In this document: in pieces, positions 35,817-45,300 of the stretch
Position numbering within the stretch: the stretch's first letter is position 1
Layout of the letters: the number at the start of each line of letters is the position of its first letter
DNA from: DAISIL01 sp036822015
Lineage (GTDB): Bacteria; Bacteroidota; Bacteroidia; Cytophagales; Bernardetiaceae
DNA length: 64,000 bases
Assembly: GCA_036822015.1 (NCBI GenBank)
Contig: DAISIL010000006.1
Coordinates: 1 to 64,000, forward strand
Reading direction: 5' to 3'
Translations under genes and position numbers: made by a program
The notes under the pieces: model-generated
The model's database searches: none
What the model was told of the DNA's origin: nothing
What the model saw: the letters and a program-made list of their open reading frames with translations, nothing else

Positions 35817-37544
35817 TTAGGCAAACGGAATAACAAAAGTAGCCAATGTGCCGCCTTCGGATTCAAAGTGGATATGCCCCCCTACCTGTTCCAATCGCGC
35901 TTGTATGTTCAGTAGTCCGTGTCCGCGTGCCTGGTGCTGTGGATCAAAGCCCTTTCCGTCATCGGATACCGTAGCGATGAAGCGATCCTTGATGCGCCGC
36001 AGCTGAATATCGACGTGCCGTGCCTGGGCGTGTTTGATGATGTTGTTGAGGAGTTCTTGCAGCACGCGATAGGCGGCCAGTTCGGTCTCGGCGGGCAAAC
36101 GCGGCTGATCCTCCATCTGGATCAAGGAAAGATCGTAGGTGATGGGGCTGTATTTGAAGGTCTTCTGGGCGAGTTCTTTGACGGCATCGGTGAGCCCTTT
36201 TTCCTCTAAGACGCGGGGCATCATCTGATGAGAGAGGTCTCGGATCTGCTCGGCCGTGTCGGAGAGTGCCTGAAGCAGCCCCTCAAAAGGCTCCTGGGGG
36301 AGGGACTCGATGGCGAGTTTGATGCCACCGATCTGCTGCCCTACGCCGTCGTGCAGGTCTTGGGCGATGCGTTTGCGTTCGCTTTCGGTGGCCTCCAATA
36401 CAGCAACGAGGGTTTTGGCTTTCTGTGCGTTAAGGGCTTTGCTTTGGCGATACCTAAACACGGCGTAGCCCACCACACCCAGCAGAATGACGATGATAAG
36501 CAGGGCCAGCAGGCGGGTGTTTTGGAGGCGTATCTGGCCCAGGTCAGCGCGTTGGCTTTCAATCTGGCGTTCTTTTTCGGAGAGTTCGTACTTGGCTTCG
36601 AGTTCGTTGAGTTGGGTGAGGGTACGTTCGTTGAGGAGGCTATCGCGCAGTTTTTTTTCTTGTTCCAGGAACTGATAGGCCTGGGCGTAGTCCTTGATGG
36701 CTTGGTGGGTTTTGGCGAGTTGTCCGTAGAGATAGGCGCGAAAATCTGGATAGACGATCCCGGACCGGTCGAGGCGATCCAGACTTTCTTCAAATTTTTG
36801 AAGGGCTTCGGCATAACGCCCCACGCCAAAGTAGATTTCACCGATATTGTTGAGATTGACGATAGCTCCCTGTAAGTCGCCCAGGGCGAGGCGGATACGG
36901 GTAGAGGACTGCACAAAGTTAGTCGCAGATTCGATGTCGCCCTGCGAGTCGGCGACCCAGCCGAGGTTGTTATAGACGTATCCCAGCCCAACGCTGTCTT
37001 TGCTTTGGAGGCGTAACTCAAGCACGCGCTCAAAACAGGCTTTGGCTTCTTCGATGCGTTGAAGGCGCATCAGTGCCAGGCCTCGGTTGTCGATGGAGGT
37101 GCTTATACAAACGGTATCACGGGTTTGGGTACAAATATCTTCCGATTCTTGAAGATACGCGAGGGCTTTATCAAACTTCTTTTGTTTGAGTTCGAGGATG
37201 GCTAGTTCGTTGAGCGTTTTTGCTCTCTCGGTCGGGTTGTTTTGTCGGGTGAAGCCATCCAGGGATTGGAGGTAAAGTGTGAGGCTTTTTTGGTAGTTCC
37301 CTTTTTCGTAGTAGATGATGCCCAAATAGCGGGCGAGCAGGAACACTTGATCGTGGTTTTGGTGTTGCTGATACACCTGCTCATAAAAAGCCAACGGATC
37401 ATCCAGGATATGCCGCTGCGGAAAGTAATCCAAAGCCCAGCCCAACTGCTCAGACGGACTTAGGCGGCTTAGGCTATCCTGCGTTTGGGCAAGGAGAGTA
37501 AAGCCGCTCATCAAGAAGAGCCAGAAAACAGCAAAGCGTCTCAT
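35817..37544 (-). CDS. Exported-sensor TPR histidine kinase (HisKA_3/DesK type)
   Basis: 575 residues. Signal or membrane-anchor start (FAVFWLFLMSGFTLLAQ), about six TPR repeats (residues 60-300), a coiled coil, one membrane helix (LLALLIIVILLGVVGYAVF), then a HisKA_3 domain with the phosphoacceptor in RKRIAQDLHDGVGQQIGGIK and an ATPase with LNNIIKHA, DDGKGFD and GHGLLNIQAR. This class normally pairs with a NarL/LuxR-type regulator, which is not in the window. It forms a tight group with gatC and a dehydrogenase gene upstream (11-nt gaps). Confidence 0.92.
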   Translation of the reverse strand: MRRFAVFWLFLMSGFTLLAQTQDSLSRLSPSEQLGWALDYFPQRHILDDPLAFYEQVYQQHQNHDQVFLLARYLGIIYYEKGNYQKSLTLYLQSLDGFTRQNNPTERAKTLNELAILELKQKKFDKALAYLQESEDICTQTRDTVCISTSIDNRGLALMRLQRIEEAKACFERVLELRLQSKDSVGLGYVYNNLGWVADSQGDIESATNFVQSSTRIRLALGDLQGAIVNLNNIGEIYFGVGRYAEALQKFEESLDRLDRSGIVYPDFRAYLYGQLAKTHQAIKDYAQAYQFLEQEKKLRDSLLNERTLTQLNELEAKYELSEKERQIESQRADLGQIRLQNTRLLALLIIVILLGVVGYAVFRYRQSKALNAQKAKTLVAVLEATESERKRIAQDLHDGVGQQIGGIKLAIESLPQEPFEGLLQALSDTAEQIRDLSHQMMPRVLEEKGLTDAVKELAQKTFKYSPITYDLSLIQMEDQPRLPAETELAAYRVLQELLNNIIKHAQARHVDIQLRRIKDRFIATVSDDGKGFDPQHQARGHGLLNIQARLEQVGGHIHFESEGGTLATFVIPFA

Positions 37545-37555
37545 GGCAGGTGGGT

Positions 37556-37852
37556 TTAGTCCATCACACGCGGGACACGAAAGTAGTTGCTGTCGCGTTT
37601 GGGCGCGTTTTGTAAGCCGCGTTCGTGGTCGAGGTGTGTGCCGGTGGCATCGGGGCGCACTACGTTGGTATGCTTACCGATGTGGATCAGCGGCTCTACG
37701 TGGCTGGTATCGAGCTGGTCTAGTTTTTCGATCCATTGCAAGATTTCGTTGAGGTCATCGCGCATCTTTTCTTCTTCGGCAGGATCCGTGAACTCGAGGC
37801 GGGAGAGGTGGGCGATGTCGTCGAGGAGTTTTTTGTCGATCGTAACGTTCAT
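37556..37852 (-). CDS. gatC: Asp/Glu-tRNA amidotransferase subunit C
   Basis: 98 residues, normal for GatC. The segment LLDDIAHLSRLEFTDPAEEE and the C-terminal PKRDSNYFRVPRVMD match the family. GatC belts GatA and GatB in the enzyme that makes Gln-tRNA or Asn-tRNA by transamidation. gatA and gatB are not in the window, as often in Bacteroidota. Confidence 0.93.
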   Translation of the reverse strand: MNVTIDKKLLDDIAHLSRLEFTDPAEEEKMRDDLNEILQWIEKLDQLDTSHVEPLIHIGKHTNVVRPDATGTHLDHERGLQNAPKRDSNYFRVPRVMD

Positions 37853-37863
37853 GGGGTTAAAAG

Positions 37864-38646
37864 TTATTGGGCTGTCCAGCCGGCTTCTACCGGAATGGCT
37901 GCACCCGTGATGGTGTTGGCTGTTTCGGAGGCGAGCATGAGGGCTACCTGTGCCAGAAGTTCGATACTCACAAAATCTTTGACGGCTTGCTTGGCGAGCA
38001 TGACCTTGTTGATGACCTCCTCTTCGGAGAGACCATGCGCCTTAGCCTGATCCTTAATCTGGGCTTCCACCAGCGGCGTACGGACATATCCCGGGCAGAT
38101 GGCATTACAGGTGATCCCGCAGGTAGCTCCCTCCAAACCCAGGACTTTGGTCAGCCCGACCATACCGTGTTTGGCGGCTACGTAAGCCGATTTGTACTCG
38201 GAGGCCCGCAAACCATGCGCAGAGGCAATGTTGATGATGCGCCCAAAACCACGGGCTTTCATCCCTGGCCAGACAGCCTTAGCCGTATGAAAAGCCGAAC
38301 TTAGATTTACGCCAATAATCAAATCCCAACGCGCCTCGGGAAACTCATCAATGGGCGAGACGTACTGCACACCGGCGTTGTTAATCAAGACATCTACCTT
38401 GCCGTAGCGCGATTCAGTCTCGGCGACCATCGCTCGGATTTCTTCGGCGTTGAGCATGTTGGCCGACGAAAAAAAAGTGTCCGTTCCGTACTCCTCCCCT
38501 ACGCGGGCCGCAATCTGATCTCCGTCTTTTTCCAGACCGTTCAAGACCACATTATAGCCCGCTTTGGCAAACTGCTCGGCCAGCCCTAGCCCAATACCGC
38601 TGCTGCTGCCCGTGATGATCGCTGTTTTTTTCTCTTGTACTGACAT
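37864..38646 (-). CDS. bdhA: D-3-hydroxybutyrate dehydrogenase (SDR family)
   Basis: 260 residues. NAD-binding TGSSSGIGLGLAEQF, NNAG in VLINNAGVQYVSP, catalytic Ser in NIASAHGLRAS and YxxxK in SAYVAAKHG. AGVQYV and the CNAICPGYVRTPLVEAQI loop with a long helical insertion match 3-hydroxybutyrate dehydrogenases, which interconvert acetoacetate and 3-hydroxybutyrate. Other SDR substrates remain possible. First gene of a probable operon with gatC and the TPR kinase. Confidence 0.9.
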   Translation of the reverse strand: MSVQEKKTAIITGSSSGIGLGLAEQFAKAGYNVVLNGLEKDGDQIAARVGEEYGTDTFFSSANMLNAEEIRAMVAETESRYGKVDVLINNAGVQYVSPIDEFPEARWDLIIGVNLSSAFHTAKAVWPGMKARGFGRIINIASAHGLRASEYKSAYVAAKHGMVGLTKVLGLEGATCGITCNAICPGYVRTPLVEAQIKDQAKAHGLSEEEVINKVMLAKQAVKDFVSIELLAQVALMLASETANTITGAAIPVEAGWTAQ

Positions 38647-38732
38647 GATAAAAATCGTTCAAACGTTAGGATTAACAGAAAATACAGGCTAATATACGCA
38701 CAAAAAAGATACGAAACCGTATATTTGACCAC

Positions 38733-39068
38733 ATGGAAGAAGATTTTATCGCGTATCTGCATACCAAGCGCATTGATGCCCGTACTTTTGCCGATGCCGA
38801 GCCAGAACGATGGCAGGATTTCCTGGAGCTTTTTGGTATTGTTAGTCCGAAAAGTTTTTTGCAACAAAAACTTTTCCTTATCAATGACTTACGCCGAAGA
38901 TACCCCTTTGCCGAACCCGAAAAAACCACGCCCCCAGCTACCCAAACGCCAGTAAGTGCGCCCAGCAGCACAAGACCACCCCGACCCAAAATCAACATCC
39001 GACAAAGAAACCATGACCCCCAAACACCCAAGCCTACACCTGACCGCCCCAAGCCTCCAACGGATTGA
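38733..39068 (+). CDS. Small hypothetical protein, Pro-rich C-terminus
   Basis: 111 residues. A helical N-terminal half (FIAYLHTKRIDARTFADAEP, WQDFLELFGIVSPKSFLQQK) is followed by a Pro/Thr/Arg-rich tail. I do not recognise a named family, but the compact helical N-terminus looks like a real folded domain. Its last 56 bases overlap the start of aroA in another frame, so translation may be coupled. Confidence 0.7.
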   Translation: MEEDFIAYLHTKRIDARTFADAEPERWQDFLELFGIVSPKSFLQQKLFLINDLRRRYPFAEPEKTTPPATQTPVSAPSSTRPPRPKINIRQRNHDPQTPKPTPDRPKPPTD

Positions 39069-40260
39069 AGGTGAAATTTCACTGCCTACCTCGAAGAGCG
39101 AAAGCAACCGCCTCTTGATTATGAATGCCCTCAGTGCTGACCCAGCACCAATCTATGGGCTTTCGACGGCCAACGATACCCAACTCCTCGAACGCCTACT
39201 CTCCTCCCGAGAGCATATCCTGGATGCCCACGATGCCGGAACTACTTTTCGTTTCCTGACCGCCTATTGCGCCATCACCAACCGCCCGGCACAACTCACC
39301 GGAACGCCCCGTATGCAGCAACGTCCCATCGGCATACTCGTCGATGCCCTTCGCGCCCTCGGTGCCGAGATCGACTACCTGGGCAAAGAAGGCTTTCCCC
39401 CGCTTCATATCAGAGGATTTGCCAAGCAGCATACGGATCGGCTACAGGTGCGCGGCGACATCAGCAGCCAGTTTCTCTCGGCACTCCTGATGGTGGCCCC
39501 GCGCCTGCCCCAGGGGCTGACCCTCGAGATCATACCGCCCTTGCGGTCAAAGCCTTACCTCGAAATGACCTTGCGCCTGATGCACCATTTTGGTATCAGG
39601 CATACCCGAGAGCAGGATACGATCACGATTGCGCCCCAGGCGTATCATCCCGTACCTTACACGGTGGAGGCCGACTGGTCGGCGGCAAGCTACTGGTATG
39701 CCTTCGGGACGATCTTCCCCGATGTGCAACTTCTCTTGCGGGGGCTACGTCGTGAGTCGCTGCAAGGCGATCAGCACATTGTGCGCTTGATGGAACAGCT
39801 CGGTATCAAGACGCGCTTTGAAGCCGCCGGCGCAAAACTCTCCCCCAACCGTGCCATCGCCACGGATTTTATAGCCGACTTCGCCGATTGCCCCGATCTA
39901 GCCCAAACGGTGGCCGTCATTTGTGCGGCTCGTGGCGTGAAGGCTACCCTGACCGGTGTGAGCAGCCTCAAAATCAAAGAGACCGATCGCCTGGCCGCCC
40001 TCCAACAGGAACTACAAAAGATCGGTGTACTCGTGCGCTTCCCCGATGCCGATACCCTTTGCCTCGATGCCCAGACACCCCAGACCCCCGAGCTACCGAT
40101 GGACACCTACAAAGACCATCGAATGGCCATGTGTTTGGCTCCCCTGGTAGCGCTCGGCGAACTAACCATCCGAGATCCCGAGGTCGTCCGAAAATCATAT
40201 CCTCACTTTTGGGATGACTGCGAACGCATTGGTATCCAACTGACGACAACAGACCTGTGA
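39013..40260 (+). CDS. aroA: 3-phosphoshikimate 1-carboxyvinyltransferase (EPSP synthase)
   Basis: About 415 residues of two inverse alpha/beta domains. Substrate-binding motifs include LPTSKSESNRLLIMNAL, HDAGTTFRFLTAY, GDISSQFLSALLM and DTYKDHRMAMC. It joins shikimate-3-phosphate and phosphoenolpyruvate in aromatic amino-acid synthesis. The start ATG 39013 is inside the preceding small gene; a longer frame from 38956 lacks family similarity. Confidence 0.95.
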   Translation: MTPKHPSLHLTAPSLQRIEGEISLPTSKSESNRLLIMNALSADPAPIYGLSTANDTQLLERLLSSREHILDAHDAGTTFRFLTAYCAITNRPAQLTGTPRMQQRPIGILVDALRALGAEIDYLGKEGFPPLHIRGFAKQHTDRLQVRGDISSQFLSALLMVAPRLPQGLTLEIIPPLRSKPYLEMTLRLMHHFGIRHTREQDTITIAPQAYHPVPYTVEADWSAASYWYAFGTIFPDVQLLLRGLRRESLQGDQHIVRLMEQLGIKTRFEAAGAKLSPNRAIATDFIADFADCPDLAQTVAVICAARGVKATLTGVSSLKIKETDRLAALQQELQKIGVLVRFPDADTLCLDAQTPQTPELPMDTYKDHRMAMCLAPLVALGELTIRDPEVVRKSYPHFWDDCERIGIQLTTTDL

Positions 40261-40282
40261 GATTTTAAAAGATAAACCAAAA

Positions 40283-40852
40283 ATGAAAAAAGAAAGTCGA
40301 TTGTTCTATCTCTTGCAAGAGCTTCTCATTGTTACGACTGGTGTACTCATTGCCGTTTCGATCAACAACTACAAAGAAAGTCTGGATGATAAGCAATACT
40401 TGCAAAAAACACTATTGGCTATCGAAAATGAAATCAAACTAACCCAAGTCGAGCTGGATACCGTACTCGAAAAGCACCTCAAGCTATACCAGAAACTGGA
40501 GGATGAGTGGGGCGAACGAGAGCAAACCATAGGTGAGTTTGTCGCCAACTCGGGTGGATTTCAGGTCGCATTTGTTCAAAATATAAGTCTGCGTTTTTTT
40601 GTTGCCCATAAAGCCGAGTTGTTGGACTTTGAAACCATCTCCGGGCTAGCAGAAATTGAGTCAAGAGCAAATCTTCTTTCAAAAAAACTAGATCGCTTTA
40701 CTGACTTTGCTTATCAAAACATTAGCGCGAAAAACCCCGAAGCCTTCATGGAATTTGCGTATCTGCTGAGTGATGTCATTGATGGGGAGCAGGCTCTCCT
40801 AGAATCATACGCGGATTTTTTGAAAAAGCACGAGGCCCCAGCACGTAATTGA
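40283..40852 (+). CDS. Membrane-anchored DUF6090-like protein
   Basis: 189 residues. One N-terminal membrane helix (LLQELLIVTTGVLIAVSINNY) followed by an entirely helical, charged extracytoplasmic or cytoplasmic domain. LLIVTTGVLIAVSINN resembles the LLVVIGILIALQINNWNE start of DUF6090 proteins, which are common in Bacteroidota and of unknown function. It follows aroA by 22 bp. Confidence 0.7.
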   Translation: MKKESRLFYLLQELLIVTTGVLIAVSINNYKESLDDKQYLQKTLLAIENEIKLTQVELDTVLEKHLKLYQKLEDEWGEREQTIGEFVANSGGFQVAFVQNISLRFFVAHKAELLDFETISGLAEIESRANLLSKKLDRFTDFAYQNISAKNPEAFMEFAYLLSDVIDGEQALLESYADFLKKHEAPARN

Positions 40853-40864
40853 GCCAGGCGTTTA

Positions 40865-41593
40865 TTAGACCAGATCAAAAAAATCACGAACGCCGACCTG
40901 ACGTTGTGCCAAAAAGCCCTCTCCGTAGCGTACCCGTATGGCCTGCCCTAGCTCTTTGGCTCGGGCCTGGATAAACTCCATAAACTCGGGCGTAGAGAGA
41001 AACGTGGCCGGCTCATCACTTTTGGGGTCAAAAAACTGTGAGCGAAAAGCAGCGATGGCAGCCGTCTTTTTCTCCCAAAACGGCGTAATGTCCACGACAA
41101 AATCTGGGCTTAGGTATTCGCTCTGGATGTAGTGATACATCACCTCGGGTCGCCAGGCTTCCTGGGGTTGTCCGTTGTCTTCGGTCTTGATTTTGGGTAG
41201 CCCGCTCAAAAAGAAGGCGCGTTCGCTGAGAATGGCGGCGCGTCCGTGATCTGGGTGGCGGTCTTTGGGGGCATTGGCGAGCAGGATGCGGGGTTGGTAG
41301 CGGCGAATCATGCGCACCAGGGCCAGGCAGTTGGCTTCGTTATCTTCAAAAAAGGCATCGCGAAAGCCCATGTTTTGCCGTACTGCCAGTCCGAGGATGG
41401 CGGCAGCGGCGGCGGCTTCGCGGTCGCGGATGTCGGCCGTTCCGCGCGTTCCCATTTCACCTCGGGTAAAGTCAATGACCCCAACGCGGTATCCCTTCGC
41501 GATGTGTGCCGCCAGTGTGCCGCTACAGCTCAACTCGGTATCGTCGGGGTGTGCCGCAAAAGCCAGGATGTCTAATTTTTTGGGAGGCTCCAT
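40865..41593 (-). CDS. bshB1: Bacillithiol biosynthesis deacetylase BshB1
   Basis: 242 residues of the LmbE/PIG-L fold. Zinc ligands are in LDILAFAAHPDDTELSCSG and PKDRHPDHGRAA; TRGEMGTRGTADIRDREAAAAA is typical of the BshB1 branch. The enzyme removes the acetyl group from GlcNAc-malate in bacillithiol synthesis. It is four bases downstream of hslV and probably cotranscribed. Confidence 0.95.
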   Translation of the reverse strand: MEPPKKLDILAFAAHPDDTELSCSGTLAAHIAKGYRVGVIDFTRGEMGTRGTADIRDREAAAAAAILGLAVRQNMGFRDAFFEDNEANCLALVRMIRRYQPRILLANAPKDRHPDHGRAAILSERAFFLSGLPKIKTEDNGQPQEAWRPEVMYHYIQSEYLSPDFVVDITPFWEKKTAAIAAFRSQFFDPKSDEPATFLSTPEFMEFIQARAKELGQAIRVRYGEGFLAQRQVGVRDFFDLV

Positions 41594-41597
41594 CGGC

Positions 41598-42143
41598 TTA
41601 GTTGTCCATCGTTTCGATGATGAAGTTGTGGTTGGTGTAGATGCAAATATCCGCCGCGACGGTAAGCCCCTCCCGAACGATTTGTTCGGCGGTCAGGTGG
41701 GCGGCGTGCTTGGTGAGTGCCAGGGCGGCCGCACGGGCGTAGTTGCTGCCCGAGCCGATGGAGGCTACGTTATCCTCGGGTTCGAGGACATCGCCTGTGC
41801 CGGAGATAATCAAGATTTCGTCTTTATCGACGGCGATCATCATGGCTTCTAGGCGACGCAAAAAGCGGTCGGTACGCCAGTCTTTGGCTAGTTCGATGGC
41901 ACCGCGTTTCATGTTGCCGCCGTAAGCATTGAGCTTTTCTTCAAAGCGTTCGAGGAGAGAGAAGGCATCAGCGGTGGAGCCAGCAAAGCCCACTTTTATT
42001 TTTCCGTTGAGCAGGGGGCGCAACTTTCGGACGTTGCCTTTGGCGACGGTGTTGCCCATCGTGGCTTGTCCATCGGCACCGATGGCAATTTGCCCGTTGT
42101 GGCGGACGGCCAGGACGGTAGTAGCATGAATCGGAGTAAGCAT
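41598..42143 (-). CDS. hslV: ATP-dependent protease subunit HslV
   Basis: 181 residues. The mature N-terminal threonine nucleophile is in HATTVLAVRHNGQIAIGADGQ, and GNTVAKGNVRKL and GFAGSTADAFSLLERFE are standard. HslV forms the proteolytic core of HslUV; hslU is not adjacent. ATG 42143 is used because the longer frame to 42194 adds an unrelated N-terminus. Confidence 0.96.
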   Translation of the reverse strand: MLTPIHATTVLAVRHNGQIAIGADGQATMGNTVAKGNVRKLRPLLNGKIKVGFAGSTADAFSLLERFEEKLNAYGGNMKRGAIELAKDWRTDRFLRRLEAMMIAVDKDEILIISGTGDVLEPEDNVASIGSGSNYARAAALALTKHAAHLTAEQIVREGLTVAADICIYTNHNFIIETMDN

Positions 42144-42233
42144 GAAAGGATCATCTAAGGGTGGCACAAAAAAATCAATCAACAAAGATGGCAAAATTTA
42201 TTGGGATTTTTCAGCGTTTCGGCGTTTTTGTAT

Positions 42234-42241
42234 TACCTTTG
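42234..42241 (+). promoter_or_regulatory. -7 promoter element for tRNA-Ser
   Basis: TACCTTTG matches TAnnTTTG and sits 17 nt before the tRNA 5' end, identical to the -7 element of rpsP at 61513. A T-rich segment lies upstream in place of a clear -33 element. Confidence 0.7.
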
Positions 42242-42258
42242 CATCCGCTAAGAGGATA

Positions 42259-42346
<88 letters not shown>

Positions 42347-45300
42347 TTACCGAATCCAGCGACAGACTTTTTGTAGCAGCTCGTCGTAATCCACGGGTTT
42401 GGAAATAAAATCGTTAGCCCCTGCCTCTAGGCAAGCCTGCTGATCCTCCGGTTGTACTTTACCCGTGATGGCGATGATGGGAAGGTCGCGGGTGCGGGGG
42501 TTGGCGCGTATCTGGCGCATGGCTTCTAAGCCGTCCATCTCGGGCATGACGCTATCCATCATCACCAGGGATACTTGTTCCTCGTCCAGGACGCGCAGGG
42601 CTTCGTTGCCGTTGAGGGCTTCCAGGATGACGGCTTCAAAGTTTTCGAGGGCAGAAGCGATAACAAAAATGTTACGGATGTCGTCATCGACGACAAGGAT
42701 TTGCTTATCTTTTATTTTTTGTCTGCTTTCCTGATCGTTTCCTCTTTGCCCCTGGGCGGCGAGATCGGTAGCTTTTCCTTGTTCTTGTTGTTGTTTTTGG
42801 GCTTCGAGTTCGCGCACCTTAGCCTCCAGGCGAGCCTTGGAGGAGCTGCGCTCCTGGGCTTGTTGGGCTTGTTCTTTGATCTGCTCCTTGACCTGTACCT
42901 CCCGCTTGACCTCCTTGCCCATGCGGTGCAAAAACAAGGCTACCTCGTCTTGTAACTCCGCTTCCGAACTTTGGCTCTTGAGCAAGATACTTTGGGTGGC
43001 CTGGCGTATTTTGCGCTCTTCTTCGGGGGAGAGGTTCTTTGCCGTATAGACAATGGTGGCTACCTTCGGAAAGCGACTTTGGATGTACTTACAGACCTCG
43101 TAGCCGTCGCCGTCGGTGAGTGCCAGGTCGATGATGGCCCCGTCGTAGCGTCGCTCTTGGAGGGCTTGAATGGCTAAGGCTCTGGATTTTACGCCCTTTA
43201 CACGGACATCGTCGCCGGCCAGCAGCTTCGTGATATGTGCCAGTTGTACCTCGTCATCTTCGACGATGAGCAAATCCTTGATCTTCTTTTCGGAGAGCGC
43301 CCGAATCTCTGCGATGGCATTTTTGAGGTCTTTCTCGTGAACGGGTTTTTGTAGAAATCCAATCGCGCCACGTTTCAAAACCGTCAGGTCTTTGTCTTGT
43401 GCCGAGACAACTTCGATGGGAATATGTCGAATTTCCTTGACCGCCTTAAACCGTTCCAGGGCATCGTTGCCTTGTACGTCGGGTAGCCCCAGGTCGAGCA
43501 TGATGCCGTTGGGTTGGTAGCGTTTGGCCAGTTCGATGCCCTCCTGGGCATTCTGGGCGATGATGACTTTGAAGTTTTCTTCTCGGATGACCTCGGCCAT
43601 GCCTTCGGCAAATTTGGCTTCGTCTTCTACGATAAGTATCACCCGATCTTTTTCTTGCAATTTTTGTCGATCATCGGCTATTTCGCGTCGGATGCCTGAA
43701 CTAGGCGGAGAGACATGCACCAGTTGTACGTGTTGGGCTTGTCCGGTTTGTTTTTTGATGAAGACCGGCACACCATCGGCATCTAGGAGGGTTTGGTCGA
43801 TTTCTCGGGCGATGATGAGCGTAAAAGTGCTGCCTTTGCCTGGGTTGCTTTCCAGGACAATTTCGCCCTGTAAGAGCCGGCTCAGCTCCCGAGCGATGGA
43901 CAAGCCCAGCCCCGTCCCGCCAAACTCCCGCGAAACCGAACCATCGACTTGCTTAAACGCCTCAAAGACCTCTTGTTGCTTGTCTTCCGGGATGCCAATG
44001 CCGGTATCGGAGACGCTGATGGCGATTTTTTGGGGATCGTCTGCGTAGGGCTTGATGGCGAGTGTAACTTGCCCTTTGGGCGTGAACTTGAAGGCGTTGG
44101 AGAGGAAGTTACGGATGATCTGGCTAAGCCTGTCGCGGTCGGTCTTGAGGGGTTGGTTGAGTTCGTCGATGACGTTGAACTTGATTTTTTTCTCTTGTGC
44201 GATGCCATGAAACAAGTCGTGCATCTCATCGAGGAGCGACTTAGGCGTAAACTCCGTCGTGTGCAAGGCCATGCGTCCGGCTTCGATCTTGGAGAGGTCT
44301 AGGATGTCGTTGATGAGCCGGAGGAGTTCTTCGCCGGATTTGTTGATGATCTGTGCTTTTTTTACGTCTTTCTCGATCAGGTTTTTTGCATCGTTTTTGG
44401 CGAGCATCTTCGAGAGCATGATGATTGAGTTGAGGGGCGTTCGGAGTTCGTGGGACATGTTGGCCAGGAACTCGGACTTGTATCGGTTGGATATTTCGAG
44501 TTCGTCGGCGCGCCGGTCGAGTTCTTCTTTGGCCTGGATGAGGCTTTGGTTGCGCTGCCGAAGTTCTTCGGATTGCTGTTGGAGTTTGTGGCGTTGTTCT
44601 TCGAGTTGGGTGTTGGCGGCCTCGATTTCCTGGGCGCGGGTTTCGGCGTTTCGGGTGGCTTCTTCGGAGATGGCCAGCAGCCCTTTGATGCGCTCGGTTT
44701 GTCGGACGGAGGAGAGATAAGTGGCAATCATCTGGGAGGCCTGCAAGAGAAAATCGCGTTGCACATCCGTAAATGGCTCAAAAGAAGAAAGTTCGATGAC
44801 CCCTTGTAGTTCATTTTCAAACAAAAGCGGAAAGGCAAAGCTATTGAGGGGAGCTTCGTCGAGGGTTCCGGTCTGGATGGCGCGTTCGTCGCGATGGATG
44901 TTTTTGAGCAAGATCGGGCTTTGCTCCAAGGCTACCTGCCCGATGATACCCTGCCCGAGGACGTAGCGATTGGAGAGGGAGTTGCGCTCCGTGAAGGCAT
45001 ACGTACCGTAGAGCTTGAGGTCGTTGTGGTCGGGGTCGAAGATGTAGAGTACGCCTTGTCCAGCGTTGATGTATCGGGCAAGGAAACCGACAGCTTTTTG
45101 GCTGATCTCCCGAAAGGAAAGCTGTCCGGAGAGTTTTTGTCCGAGTTCGTTGATACCATCTTTGAGCCAGTTTTGGGCTTCGGTGTCGGTTTTGCTTTGG
45201 CGCAAGTTGAGGGCCATCGCCTGGAGGGCAGCACCGAGTTCGTCGTGGGCGCCGCGCCTGCGGATGTTGATGCTGTAATCGCCCGTCGCGATGAGGCGTG

